64,000 bases of DNA from JAWPMT01 sp965601475. GTDB taxonomy: Bacteria > Bacteroidota > Bacteroidia > Cytophagales > Cyclobacteriaceae. The translations under genes and the position numbers were made by a program. The notes beneath the pieces were generated by a model. The model was given only the letters and a program-made list of their open reading frames with translations. It was not told the DNA's origin and did no database searches. Below, piece after piece: positions 7,799 to 16,329 of this stretch (positions within the stretch are counted from its first letter, which is position 1; each line of letters begins with the position of its first letter). The stretch lies in assembly GCA_965601475.1 (NCBI GenBank), contig OZ271832.1, positions 2,728,001 to 2,792,000 of the forward strand, read 5' to 3'.

Positions 7799-8992
7799 AT
7801 GGGAATACTAATACCTCTGGTGTTAATCACCATTTGTTGCATCGTCATTTGGAGGGCAGGTGACGGATTCATGACCGCCTCCGAGTACGCCGGTCGTCAT
7901 CTTTCCGAAGGTGTGAGGGGAGCCACGATCAACGCAGTAGCCAGTAGTATGCCGGAGGTTTTTACCTCGCTATTTTTCCTGTTTATTCTAAAAGATGCCA
8001 ACGGTTTTTCCGGAGGTATCGGCACCACAGCAGGTAGCGCAATATTTAATGGGATGGTCATTCCGGCCGTGTCCATACTAGCGGTGATTTCAATGGGTAT
8101 GGCCAAGAAGATCACTGTCTCTCAGAAGGTGTTGAGAAGGGATGGCATTGCACTCATTATTGCCGAGTTAATTTTTCTGGTGCTCATCAGCGGTTCAACA
8201 CTTCACTGGTATCACGGTCTGATTTTGATGTTGGTGTATGTGGTTTACATTATCTACATGTTCGGCACCATGAACAAGAAGGAACGTGAGGAATTCATGG
8301 ATGAGGGGCATGTGGATGCCGAGGACGTGGATTTCAGCAAGGTCAAGGTGAATTATGCCAAGGCTTTCTTCACGTTGGACCTCGAGAAGCTATTTATCGG
8401 CAGATCAAAAATCAATGATAACAAGGCTTGGGCCATGTTGATCGTAAGTACCATAGCCATAGCCCTGGTTTGCTATTTCTTGGTTTTGGCTTGTGAATGG
8501 ATTGGCGCAGATACTTATCACATCCCAGGTCTGGGGCAATTTGAGGGCCTCGATATTCCGGTCATGTTTGTCGCGCTCATACTTGCGGCGGCAGCCAGCA
8601 GTTTCCCGGATACCATCATCTCCATGAAAGACGCGCGAAAAGGCCAATATGACGACGCCATTTCTAACGCACTGGGCAGCAACATTTTCGATGTGTGTTT
8701 CGCCCTTGGCTTTCCGCTTTTCATATTTACCATAGTGTATGGCCCGATTTCTATGCCTACGGCCATTATTGACCTGAGTACCGAACTTCGATTTCTACTC
8801 TGGTTACTTACGATCGTTGCAGTGCTGATTTTTACGAGTAGCAAGCACATGGGAAGGGGCAAGGCTATACTTCTTTTGGGCATCTACATCGCTTTCGTTA
8901 TCTATATCATTGGTAGAGGCTCCGGATCACCTTTTGCACAGCAAATTGCTGACACGCTGGTGTCCATCGTGCGGGTATTCCGAATTCACTGA
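7799..8992 (+). CDS. Sodium/calcium exchanger family protein (CaCA, YrbG-like)
   Basis: This 397-residue protein has about ten membrane helices and the two inverted alpha-repeats of the Ca2+/cation antiporter superfamily. Repeat 1 contains ATINAVASSMPEVFTSL followed by GTTAGSAIFN. Repeat 2 contains AAAASSFPDTIISM followed by SNALGSNIFDVCFALG. The acidic residues in the two repeats (Glu in SMPE, Asp in SFPD) form the ion site in the family. A roughly 50-residue cytoplasmic loop with acidic patches separates the halves. It probably exchanges Ca2+ for Na+ or H+ across the inner membrane. Its last 7 bp overlap the end of the convergent Rieske gene. Confidence 0.85.
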   Translation: MGILIPLVLITICCIVIWRAGDGFMTASEYAGRHLSEGVRGATINAVASSMPEVFTSLFFLFILKDANGFSGGIGTTAGSAIFNGMVIPAVSILAVISMGMAKKITVSQKVLRRDGIALIIAELIFLVLISGSTLHWYHGLILMLVYVVYIIYMFGTMNKKEREEFMDEGHVDAEDVDFSKVKVNYAKAFFTLDLEKLFIGRSKINDNKAWAMLIVSTIAIALVCYFLVLACEWIGADTYHIPGLGQFEGLDIPVMFVALILAAAASSFPDTIISMKDARKGQYDDAISNALGSNIFDVCFALGFPLFIFTIVYGPISMPTAIIDLSTELRFLLWLLTIVAVLIFTSSKHMGRGKAILLLGIYIAFVIYIIGRGSGSPFAQQIADTLVSIVRVFRIH

Positions 8993-9312
8993 TCCAGCAC
9001 CAGGAAAACGCCATTCTTCTCAACCACTATCGAAAAAACGCGGAGGTTTCTGCACCTTCTTTCTGCTTCCTCCCCTGTTCGTAGATCAAAGCGGTAGGAA
9101 TGCCATGGGCAAACAATTTCATGGTATGGGTTAATGGAGCCCTCCACCAAGGAATAGCCAAGATGGGGACATTCGTTCTCGACAGCATAAAATTTCCCGT
9201 CATTGTTGATCAGGCAGAAAACCTTACCATCAACAATGACTTTTCGTTTGTTATTCTTAGGAACTACGGCTTGGCCTTGATCAAAGGAGTCGAAGATCTT
9301 GACAGTTTTCAA
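8986..9312 (-). CDS. Rieske [2Fe-2S] ferredoxin-like protein
   Basis: This is a 108-residue stand-alone Rieske domain. The cluster ligands are Cys48-Pro-His50 and Cys68-Pro-Trp-His71, with the usual spacing of about 17 residues. There is no membrane anchor or signal peptide, so it is a soluble cytoplasmic electron carrier or oxygenase-type ferredoxin (NirD/BphF-like). No oxygenase or reductase partner gene is adjacent. The start must be the TTG at 9312, because an in-frame stop lies four codons upstream. It is divergent from the aminotransferase, with only about 40 bp between them. Confidence 0.85.
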   Translation of the reverse strand: MKTVKIFDSFDQGQAVVPKNNKRKVIVDGKVFCLINNDGKFYAVENECPHLGYSLVEGSINPYHEIVCPWHSYRFDLRTGEEAERRCRNLRVFSIVVEKNGVFLVLDQ

Positions 9313-9353
9313 TTCTTGGGATTAGTCAATCTTATGATGGTAAATTCGTGACT

Positions 9354-10499
9354 ATGCTAAGATGCCAAAAGGACAAGTTTCTACTACAGTCAAAGTACAC
9401 TTATTTGAATTGCGCCTACATGTCACCACTTTCGAAAAAGGTAGAGAAAGCCGGAATCAGAGGTATCCAGAGAAAGCGCAAACCCTATCAAGTCTCACCA
9501 GATGATTTCTTTCATGACGCACACACCATCCGAATGCTTTTCTCCAAGCTCATCAACAATACCGAATTCAATCGTATTGCCATATTACCTTCCGTCAGTT
9601 ACGGCATAGGTAATGTTACGAAGAACCTGGCAAACGAAAAAGGAAAGATCCTACTCGTAGATGAGCAATTCCCCAGCAATGTCTATCCCTGGAAGGCAAT
9701 TGAGAATCCCGATCTCGAGATCAAATTCATCACCAAGCCAGCTGGAAAGGAAAAAGGAAAAAATTGGAATGAGCAAATTCTCAGTGACATTGACGAGGAT
9801 ACTGTTGCCATAGCCATTGGCAATGTACACTGGGCAGACGGAACGTGGTTCGACCTGGAGGCAATCAGCACAAAGGCAAAGGCCTATGGAAGCTACTTGA
9901 TCATCGATGGGACGCAATCGGTAGGTGCTTTACCTTTCGATGTGCAGGTGATACAGCCTGATGTGCTGATTTGTGCTGCATACAAATGGCTTTTTGGTCC
10001 TTATGGAATTGCCTTGGGCTACTACGGGAAGCGCTTCGACAGTGGATTGCCCATCGAAGAAAACTGGATCAATAGAAAGGGCTCCGAGAACTTTGGCGGA
10101 CTCGTGGCTTATGAACCGGAATACCAACCACAAGCGCTGCGCTATGAAGTCGGAGAGCACAGCAATTTCGTGCTACTACCAATGGTCATTGCAGCATTGA
10201 AACAGGTACTGGCCTGGACTCCGGAATCCATACAGGAATATTGTAATCATCTCACGGCGACACTGATAGCTGAGACGGCGGAATTTGGCTATGAATATGA
10301 AGAGGAAGGTTGGAGATGCGGCCACCTGCTGGGGGTGACGCCTACAGATAGCAATACCATGACAAAAGTTCAGTCCTTATTGAAGCAGAGGAAAATATCA
10401 CTTTCGGTAAGAGGTAAAAGCCTGCGGATCTCCCCAAATGTCTACAACGACGAAAGACAAATAGAGAAGCTCATAAAAACCCTAAAGGATGCCTCTTGA
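9354..10499 (+). CDS. Aminotransferase class V-fold PLP enzyme
   Basis: The protein is 381 residues from the ATG at 9354 (a GTG two codons earlier at 9348 is also possible). It has the fold-type I features of class V aminotransferases and cysteine-desulfurase-like enzymes: the PLP aspartate region LIIDGTQSVGALPFD and the Schiff-base lysine in AYKWLFGPYG (about residue 211). There is no desulfurase active-site Cys loop, so kynureninase-like, isopenicillin-N-epimerase-like or other class V activities are possible; the substrate cannot be assigned. The neighbouring Rieske gene is divergent. Confidence 0.8.
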   Translation: MLRCQKDKFLLQSKYTYLNCAYMSPLSKKVEKAGIRGIQRKRKPYQVSPDDFFHDAHTIRMLFSKLINNTEFNRIAILPSVSYGIGNVTKNLANEKGKILLVDEQFPSNVYPWKAIENPDLEIKFITKPAGKEKGKNWNEQILSDIDEDTVAIAIGNVHWADGTWFDLEAISTKAKAYGSYLIIDGTQSVGALPFDVQVIQPDVLICAAYKWLFGPYGIALGYYGKRFDSGLPIEENWINRKGSENFGGLVAYEPEYQPQALRYEVGEHSNFVLLPMVIAALKQVLAWTPESIQEYCNHLTATLIAETAEFGYEYEEEGWRCGHLLGVTPTDSNTMTKVQSLLKQRKISLSVRGKSLRISPNVYNDERQIEKLIKTLKDAS

Positions 10500-10542
10500 A
10501 TTTGCTTTAGCCACTAACTTAGCGGGCTCTAAAGTTTGAATA

Positions 10543-10668
10543 ATGGAAATAACTAACCCAGCCGTCACCGACGGAGTCAATCTGTTTGTGAACATCGTGA
10601 TTTTTCTGATCGCCTTTGGCGGCGCCATTTCTTTCATTGACTTCCGGAAGGAAGGTCGAAAGAGCTAA
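10543..10668 (+). CDS. Small single-pass membrane protein, 41 residues
   Basis: A short frame from ATG 10543 to TAA 10666-10668 encodes 41 residues. It has a polar N-terminus, one hydrophobic helix (about 13-33, NLFVNIVIFLIAFGGAISF) and a basic tail, IDFRKEGRKS. This is an N-out, C-in topology by the positive-inside rule. A TAAAGTTTG sequence just upstream is close to the TANNTTTG promoter element. The stop is 1 bp from the stop of another small membrane-protein frame on the opposite strand. Size and layout resemble small accessory subunits of membrane complexes, but no family is recognised. Confidence 0.5.
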   Translation: MEITNPAVTDGVNLFVNIVIFLIAFGGAISFIDFRKEGRKS

Positions 10669-10669
10669 A

Positions 10670-10774
10670 TCATACGTGATCGTTCTTGTGGCTGCTCACC
10701 TTGTTGTTAGGCAAGATGAAGGGGCAGACGATGGCCAGCACAAACAAGAATATGATCAGAAACAACATGAACAT
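10670..10774 (-). CDS. Small single-pass membrane protein, 34 residues
   Basis: The minus-strand frame from ATG 10774 to TGA 10670-10672 encodes 34 residues. Residues 1-21 are almost entirely hydrophobic (MFMLFLIIFLFVLAIVCPFI) and are followed by a polar, His/Lys-containing tail. A TATATTTG element matching TANNTTTG lies at 10797-10804, 22 bp upstream of the ATG. It sits between gdhA and the convergent 41-residue membrane-protein frame. No family recognised; coding status is inferred from the hydrophobic pattern and the promoter-like element. Confidence 0.4.
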   Translation of the reverse strand: MFMLFLIIFLFVLAIVCPFILPNNKVSSHKNDHV

Positions 10775-10796
10775 AGTTAGCAGGATTTATGTGTCG

Positions 10797-10804
10797 CAAA
10801 TATA
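10797..10804 (-). promoter_or_regulatory. -7 element (TATATTTG) for the 34-residue small ORF
   Basis: It matches the Bacteroidota -7 consensus TANNTTTG exactly on the minus strand and ends 22 bp before the ATG at 10774. No convincing TTG (-33) element is seen at the expected distance. Confidence 0.35.
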
Positions 10805-10819
10805 TAGCGGCTGGACCGT

Positions 10820-12163
10820 TTAGACATTACCCTGAGCAAGCATAGCGTCGGCTACTTTCACGAATCCTGCAATGTTGGCCCCTTTCACGTAGTTGATCCT
10901 AGTTTTTGATTGTCCATGCTCGCGACAATTTTCATGAATGGACTTCATGATATCCTGGAGTTTTCTATCTACTTCATCAGCCTTCCAGTTCATTTTTTGG
11001 GCATTCTGCGTCATTTCCAAACCTGATGTTGCGACTCCCCCTGCATTACTTGCTTTGCCGGGAGAAAACAAAACCCCATTTTTCTGAAATAACCTTACTG
11101 CCTCCGCAGTACAGGGCATATTTGCTCCCTCCACCACAGCTTTGCAGCCGTTCGAGATTAGCGTTTTGGCATCGCCTTTGGGTAGTTCATTTTGAGTTGC
11201 ACAAGGAAATGCCATTTCCACTGGGAAATTCCAGGGGGTCACTTTTTTATGAAATTCTGCAGATTTAAATTCCTCGCAGTATTCTTTAATCCTTCCCCGT
11301 CTCCCGTTCTTCAATTCCTTAATGAATTCAAGCTTGTTACGGTCAATCCCATGTTTATCATATACACAGCCTTGGGAGTCGGAAATGGTTACAGGTATCG
11401 CCCCGAAGTCGAGGAGTTTCTCAATGGTATATTGTGCGACATTACCACTGCCCGATACTGCACAGACCTTCCCCTCCAAGCTGTCTTTCGCTGCCTCCAT
11501 CATCTCATTGGCAAAATAAACCACGCCATAGCCCGTAGCCTCTGTGCGGATAAGACTGCCACCGTACTCCAGACCTTTGCCAGTGAGCACTCCGGCAAAT
11601 TCATTTTGCAGGCGCTTGTATTGGCCAAACATGCAGCCAATCTCCCGCGCTCCTACACCGATATCGCCAGCAGGAATATCAGTAAACGAGCCAATATGCC
11701 TGCTAAGCTCTGTCATGAAACTTTGACAAAATCGCATCACTTCCATTTCCGACTTCCCCTTGGGGTCGAAATCACTTCCTCCTTTACCAGCCCCCAGGGG
11801 TAGCGTTGTCAGTCCATTTTTGAAAGTCTGTTCGAATGCCAGAAATTTCAGCACGCTCAAGTTCACGGTTGGATGAAAGCGAAGTCCCCCCTTGTAAGGA
11901 CCAATTGCTGAATTCATCTGTACGCGGAAGCCTCGATTGACCCGGAAGTTCCCCGCATCGTCCATCCAGGGCACTCGGAAAATGATAACGCGCTCCGGTT
12001 CGCACATACGTTCAAGGATATTGGCATCTCTGTATTGGGGATGGTCCCGCTGGAAGGGTATGATGGTTTCCGCCACTTCCTGAACCGCCTGGATAAACTC
12101 CGTCTCATGGGGGTTCCTTGCAGAGATATTATCCATAAATGAAGAAATCGTAATGGGGTCCAT
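10820..12163 (-). CDS. gdhA: NADP-type glutamate dehydrogenase
   Basis: This 447-residue protein has the length of the hexameric NADP+-dependent glutamate dehydrogenases, which make glutamate from 2-oxoglutarate and ammonium. The catalytic segment PLGAGKGGSDFDPKGKS is present, as is the substrate segment GPYKGGLRFHPTVN. The Rossmann nucleotide site reads VSGSGNVAQYTIEKL and the C-terminal part contains SNAGGVATSGLEM. It is a cytoplasmic enzyme at the junction of carbon and nitrogen metabolism. The upstream region holds a perfect 7-bp dyad (12210-12230), a possible regulator site. The gene is monocistronic by context. Confidence 0.95.
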   Translation of the reverse strand: MDPITISSFMDNISARNPHETEFIQAVQEVAETIIPFQRDHPQYRDANILERMCEPERVIIFRVPWMDDAGNFRVNRGFRVQMNSAIGPYKGGLRFHPTVNLSVLKFLAFEQTFKNGLTTLPLGAGKGGSDFDPKGKSEMEVMRFCQSFMTELSRHIGSFTDIPAGDIGVGAREIGCMFGQYKRLQNEFAGVLTGKGLEYGGSLIRTEATGYGVVYFANEMMEAAKDSLEGKVCAVSGSGNVAQYTIEKLLDFGAIPVTISDSQGCVYDKHGIDRNKLEFIKELKNGRRGRIKEYCEEFKSAEFHKKVTPWNFPVEMAFPCATQNELPKGDAKTLISNGCKAVVEGANMPCTAEAVRLFQKNGVLFSPGKASNAGGVATSGLEMTQNAQKMNWKADEVDRKLQDIMKSIHENCREHGQSKTRINYVKGANIAGFVKVADAMLAQGNV

Positions 12164-12209
12164 AGGTCAAAGTCGCTTTTAGAGGTGAGAGACTAAGCTA
12201 ATGCTTTTC

Positions 12210-12230
12210 AGGCAATTGGAGATATTGCCT
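12210..12230. promoter_or_regulatory. Dyad AGGCAAT-N7-ATTGCCT upstream of gdhA
   Basis: A perfect 7-bp inverted repeat with a 7-bp spacer lies 47 bp upstream of the gdhA ATG. Position and symmetry suit a repressor or activator site for the nitrogen-assimilation gene; no regulator can be named. Confidence 0.35.
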
Positions 12231-12333
12231 TATCATGAACCCTGGCACCCATAAATAACAATTTCAGAAAGGCGCACTAAAACATTAGTAAAGACAGGGG
12301 GTTAGTTTTCAGGGATCATAAACCACCGAAATC

Positions 12334-12504
12334 ATGGAAAACCAGGTAGAAAACAAAATCTTCGAAGGTGTGAAACGGCTTAACAACGCACAAAGAAGCA
12401 ACGTGCTGGATTACATTGAGAGCTTCCCAAAACAAGGTCACAGCACACAGCGATATAAACGCAAAGCCTTGAAACAGATCAGGCGGGCTTTACAGGAAGT
12501 CTAG
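12334..12504 (+). CDS. Small basic protein, 56 residues, DUF2281-like
   Basis: A frame from ATG 12334 to TAG 12502-12504 encodes 56 residues. It contains LNNAQRSNVLDYIESFPK, resembling the 'LP-x-x-x-x-x-E-V-L-D-F-I-E' helix of DUF2281/antitoxin-like small proteins. A strongly basic helical tail follows (QRYKRKALKQIRRALQEV). No toxin gene is adjacent. The stop lies 3 bp from the end of the convergent channel gene. Upstream is a 170-bp spacer shared with the divergent gdhA. A real small gene seems likely; its function is unknown. Confidence 0.5.
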   Translation: MENQVENKIFEGVKRLNNAQRSNVLDYIESFPKQGHSTQRYKRKALKQIRRALQEV

Positions 12505-12507
12505 CAG

Positions 12508-14412
12508 TTAGTCCTCCGAAAGCACAATGACCATGTCATCTTCTGTGAGGACGAAGTCTTTAGATTTCACAGGATTGACGTAGACACCATATTCCTTGTT
12601 GGCATCTTTGGCTTCAGATCTTATACGGTACCCGATGGCAACTTCATTCTTTCTCGCTGCCGATTCCAGGATGGTGTAGAAATTAGTCGGCTCGCCCACC
12701 TGAATGTATTCTCTCGCGGGTTTAATATAGATCTCCGAGCCGTCTGCATCGAACAGATCTTCAAAAACACGCATCAGAAACTTGTTCTCACTCACCTGGC
12801 TCATGAGCAAGCTCACCAGCTTGTCACTCACAATAAAGTCATCGGCGCTGGTGATATCAGCCAACTGGCGATTTCGGATATCCAGCATTTCACTGACAAT
12901 CTTGTACTTACTTCCCTGCTTCTCCGTGAAGTTCCTCAGGTGCAGCAGCGTGATCAACGTCTGGGCATCTGCTTCCTGAATCGGATAATAGTTCTGATAG
13001 CAAAGCAAGATGATGTAGTCATATTGCTCAAGATGCATATCCTCCAGGGTTTCGCGATCCGTAGTATCCTGGACCTCAAACTCCAGCGAAATGTTCTTTA
13101 GTTTTTTGTCAAGCTTCTTGACCGTCTTCTGTGCATCGTCAAATTTGGACACAATTCGGACGATAGAGCCCGGGGGAACGTAGTAGTCAAGCTCCCGGAT
13201 GATATAACGTGCCCTGTTATTCCAGCCGACAACCAGAATCTTCTCTTTGTGCAGTTCCTCAGGTTCGGTATAGACGATGCGGCTTTCATCGATGATTTTC
13301 TCCTTTGGCGCATTGGGTATGAGCGTATCATCATCTTCGGTGATACCAATCACTTTATCTCCCTTGCCGAAAACGGTGTCCATCGAGGGGTTGATTTCCA
13401 CGTGGTCATCCGCAAACTGTATGCCCATAATGGCAGAATCTTCGTAAGAAAACAGGATCTCACGGAAGGACTTGCCTACCAGGCTGGGTTCCTCCATGAA
13501 ATAAATCTCTGCCCCAGAAAAATCCATCAGTTCCATGTATACGACACTGAGGCCGGATTGCCTACTGGTCTGAACCATGATCCTGGAGATAATCTCGTCG
13601 GAGAGTATCAATTCAACCTCGTCCTTACCCACCATTTTGGCCACCTCGAAGTTCTTCTTGTCCTCCATCTCCGCAGTGATGTGGTAAGGAGCTTTTCGAC
13701 GCTCGGGATTGGTAACAATAGCTACAATGGTTTTGATAATCTGAGAATCGGAGTTCTCATTGTCCTTGTCCAGGATAATGATGGACTTGGTATCGAAGGG
13801 GTTTGCTATGTATAGATCATGAACATCGATGGGGTTTCCTGTACGGCAAATCACATCGGTGTTTTGCGTATCTCCTACCTTATCTCGAATTTCATCCTCC
13901 ATGAGCACCTTATCCTTGTCAGCAAGGATGACAATAACGCCTCTTCTCTGGTTCTCATTGGCAATCACCAGCTCTGAAATGATCGTGAATATTTTGGAGG
14001 ACCAACCCAGAATAAGTACGTGATCTTCTTCGATCACAAAGGATCGGCCTTTTCTCAGCTCCTCAAGCTTTGTCAGGATACCATTGGATACCAAACCGAT
14101 GAGCGTCGATACGACCACCAGACCAATAATGGTGACTACCATCATGAATATTCGGAATGGCCAATTCTCCAAATGCTCTCCCACCGTACCTGGATCGAGC
14201 ACGTGTGTAAGGTTGATCCATATCGAATCAAAGAAATTCCAGCCTTCCTCAGTATGATCGGGATGCAAGCCAAAGGCGAGAAGCAACATGGCAAAAAGCA
14301 CCACGAAAATCAATGAGAAGACACCAAGGCCTGAAATCATCGGAACGGTCCCTTTGGAGATGAAGTTGTCGAACCTGTAATTCAACCTTTCTTTCAAAGG
14401 TGCTTTTTTCAT
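12508..14412 (-). CDS. CASTOR/POLLUX (DMI1/SYM8)-like ion channel with RCK domains
   Basis: This 634-residue protein has two membrane helices (about 24-48 and 86-110) flanking a pore loop (WINLTHVLDPGTVGEHL, 65-81), then tandem Rossmann-like RCK/TrkA-N units. The first unit starts at HVLILGWSSK (131-140) and the second at KILVVGWNNRARYII (about 394-408). The pore lacks the TVGYG filter of K+ channels, as in the CASTOR/POLLUX channels of plant symbiosis and their bacterial relatives. It is probably a gated cation channel of the inner membrane; ion selectivity is not predictable. A good promoter (TTG-N21-TAACTTTG) lies upstream. Confidence 0.82.
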   Translation of the reverse strand: MKKAPLKERLNYRFDNFISKGTVPMISGLGVFSLIFVVLFAMLLLAFGLHPDHTEEGWNFFDSIWINLTHVLDPGTVGEHLENWPFRIFMMVVTIIGLVVVSTLIGLVSNGILTKLEELRKGRSFVIEEDHVLILGWSSKIFTIISELVIANENQRRGVIVILADKDKVLMEDEIRDKVGDTQNTDVICRTGNPIDVHDLYIANPFDTKSIIILDKDNENSDSQIIKTIVAIVTNPERRKAPYHITAEMEDKKNFEVAKMVGKDEVELILSDEIISRIMVQTSRQSGLSVVYMELMDFSGAEIYFMEEPSLVGKSFREILFSYEDSAIMGIQFADDHVEINPSMDTVFGKGDKVIGITEDDDTLIPNAPKEKIIDESRIVYTEPEELHKEKILVVGWNNRARYIIRELDYYVPPGSIVRIVSKFDDAQKTVKKLDKKLKNISLEFEVQDTTDRETLEDMHLEQYDYIILLCYQNYYPIQEADAQTLITLLHLRNFTEKQGSKYKIVSEMLDIRNRQLADITSADDFIVSDKLVSLLMSQVSENKFLMRVFEDLFDADGSEIYIKPAREYIQVGEPTNFYTILESAARKNEVAIGYRIRSEAKDANKEYGVYVNPVKSKDFVLTEDDMVIVLSED

Positions 14413-14451
14413 AGAAGGGTGATTAAATTCTACCTATATGCAGGTAAGTAG

Positions 14452-14483
14452 CAAAGTTACCATTATGGGTGTTTAGCCCACAA
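14452..14483 (-). promoter_or_regulatory. Bacteroidota-type promoter of the CASTOR-like channel gene
   Basis: On the minus strand, TTG (14483-14481), a 21-bp spacer and TAACTTTG (14459-14452) match the -33/-7 consensus. The -7 box ends 39 bp before the ATG at 14412. The spacer contains a short TGGG/CCCA dyad that could bind a regulator. Confidence 0.5.
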
Positions 14484-14575
14484 ATAATTTAAATATACAT
14501 TTTATTTTTACTACACGCTGAAATACATTTTTTAGGGATAACAGCGTCACATCAAAAATCGTCCCGCAAACCAAC

Positions 14576-15817
14576 ATGCGCAAAAGACTCTATTTTCTCG
14601 CAATCGCAATCACCCTTCTGTTCAATTCCTGCCAACAAGGAAAGATAAAGTATCGGCTTTTCTATACAACCGATGAGCCAGACGGTGAAATCTCCAAAGC
14701 CATAAAGACGGTAATGGAGCGAAATCACAATATGGAAATAGAGCTTGTGCCTGGCGAAGGTACTTTTGCCAACCTGGACAGTATCGCCAATGGCATCGCA
14801 GATGTCGCATTGATTGAGAACTTTGTACCCTTCAAAGATGACGTAAGGGCGGTTCTGAGTTTCTATCCAAAGGTTTTGCACATTTTCTATTTCGATGATG
14901 GGCGGCCCGAGCCCCAGAATTTCCAGGAACTGCTATACGGGCGAAAGGTATACATCGGCCAAGAGGGATCAGGAAGCCACCTGTTCATGTCAGATATGTT
15001 CGAATTCCTGGAATTGGACCCAGGCAAACTCGACATTACCAACAACGTGTTTGATACGGAGGTGCTTGTCGGGTTTACAGATATTGTGAGGCTCAAAGAT
15101 CTGGCTACTTTGCAAGGCTTTAAGCTTTTTTCCATGGACCAGGTAGAAAACCTCGGGAAGGGCTCTATCGTGGATGCAATCTCACTCCGGTACCCACAGG
15201 TGCGGCCTTTTGTGATTCCAGAGACCAGTTATAGGGATATTACAGACCGTCCTATTGTCACGGTGGAGACAGATGCACTCTTAATTGTACGTGCGGGATT
15301 GAGAGATAATTTCGTCTATGATCTCACCAAAACCATCTTCAACGAGAAGCAAGATTTTATCAATCTTAGTCCGCTCATCTTCAAGGGCCTGGATGAAAAT
15401 TTTGACCGTACAAAGTTAAGTTTTCCTTTGCACGAAGGGGCTCGAGTCTTTTTGGATCGCGATGAGCCCTCCTTCATAGAAAGATACGCCGAGCTGGGAG
15501 GCGTGGTGCTGTCAATAATATTGGCCATCGCCAGTGCGCTAGTTTCCCTTTCCAGATGGCAGAGACAGAAGAAGAAAGACAGGGTGGATATATTCTACAA
15601 GGACCTGATGGAAATCAAGAACTCCAATATTGGCTCTTCCAAAGCCGGGTTGGAGAAAATCAAGGAGATCCAGCAATCACAAAACAAGGCTTTCGATATG
15701 CTGATCAACGAAGAACTCGAAGCCAACGAGAGCTTTCGCATATACATGGAGCTTTCCAAAGAAACCATCAACGACATCCGAGGTCGCGTGAGGGCACTAA
15801 AAGCGCATGATCGCTAG
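14576..15817 (+). CDS. TAXI-family solute-binding protein with C-terminal membrane helix and cytoplasmic tail
   Basis: The 413-residue protein begins with a lipoprotein-type signal (Cys19 after LLFNS). Residues 25-300 resemble the TAXI class of TRAP-type periplasmic binding proteins: GEISKAIKTVMER, the ADVALIENFVPF segment, KVYIGQEGSGSH, and the terminal LHEGARVFLDRDEPSF. Unlike a transport binding protein it continues into a membrane helix (about 308-326, VVLSIILAIASALVSL) and an 85-residue charged, coiled-coil-like tail. No TRAP permease gene is nearby. The layout suggests ligand sensing across the membrane rather than uptake; this is inference. Confidence 0.7.
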   Translation: MRKRLYFLAIAITLLFNSCQQGKIKYRLFYTTDEPDGEISKAIKTVMERNHNMEIELVPGEGTFANLDSIANGIADVALIENFVPFKDDVRAVLSFYPKVLHIFYFDDGRPEPQNFQELLYGRKVYIGQEGSGSHLFMSDMFEFLELDPGKLDITNNVFDTEVLVGFTDIVRLKDLATLQGFKLFSMDQVENLGKGSIVDAISLRYPQVRPFVIPETSYRDITDRPIVTVETDALLIVRAGLRDNFVYDLTKTIFNEKQDFINLSPLIFKGLDENFDRTKLSFPLHEGARVFLDRDEPSFIERYAELGGVVLSIILAIASALVSLSRWQRQKKKDRVDIFYKDLMEIKNSNIGSSKAGLEKIKEIQQSQNKAFDMLINEELEANESFRIYMELSKETINDIRGRVRALKAHDR

Positions 15818-15819
15818 TA

Positions 15820-16329
15820 TCATTTGAGGTCGACTAGTCGGTAATAATCGTTCATTAGAATCCTGAAGAGCTTTCTTTCCGTCGACCCAGGGGGTAGCAA
15901 CTCAATGTCCGCTGCAAAAACCTGCAAAGAATCAGTTGCTGCCTCAAAAAGGAAGTTGGCGGTTTTAAGATGATCCAATCGGTTGTTGCCAGTGAATGTA
16001 ATGGAGTCAACTGGATCAGGGCCAGCAATTAGAACTACCGGCGAGGAAATGGCGCTGTCGAACTCCAACAAAAGCGATGCCTCATCTACGAGCCAGTGAT
16101 GGACAATACTAGGGCGTACCTTTGCCTCCGAAAGTTTGGCGAGCTTGAAAACATTCATTTTCGCTGCTTTCATTTCCTCCATTGAATAGGCCGACTGGCG
16201 TACATTCTTGAAGAAAATTTCGGAGGAATCGGTAGTCTTGAAGTTAAAATTGTCAAGGTCAACAGTTTCCTCCTGGTTGAGAACGCAGCTGGTAGTGACC
16301 ATCACCAGGTAAATCAGTTTTCTTCTCAT
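15820..16329 (-). CDS. Putative lipoprotein of unknown function
   Basis: This 169-residue protein has a signal ending in VMVTTSC (Cys15), a plausible lipobox. The rest is soluble with mixed alpha/beta character and no recognised domain. Its start overlaps the stop of the upstream methyltransferase gene by 4 bp, so the two are probably co-translated. The stop is 2 bp from the end of the convergent TAXI-like gene. The frame is confidently coding because of the overlap and signal sequence; no function is proposed. Confidence 0.6.
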   Translation of the reverse strand: MRRKLIYLVMVTTSCVLNQEETVDLDNFNFKTTDSSEIFFKNVRQSAYSMEEMKAAKMNVFKLAKLSEAKVRPSIVHHWLVDEASLLLEFDSAISSPVVLIAGPDPVDSITFTGNNRLDHLKTANFLFEAATDSLQVFAADIELLPPGSTERKLFRILMNDYYRLVDLK

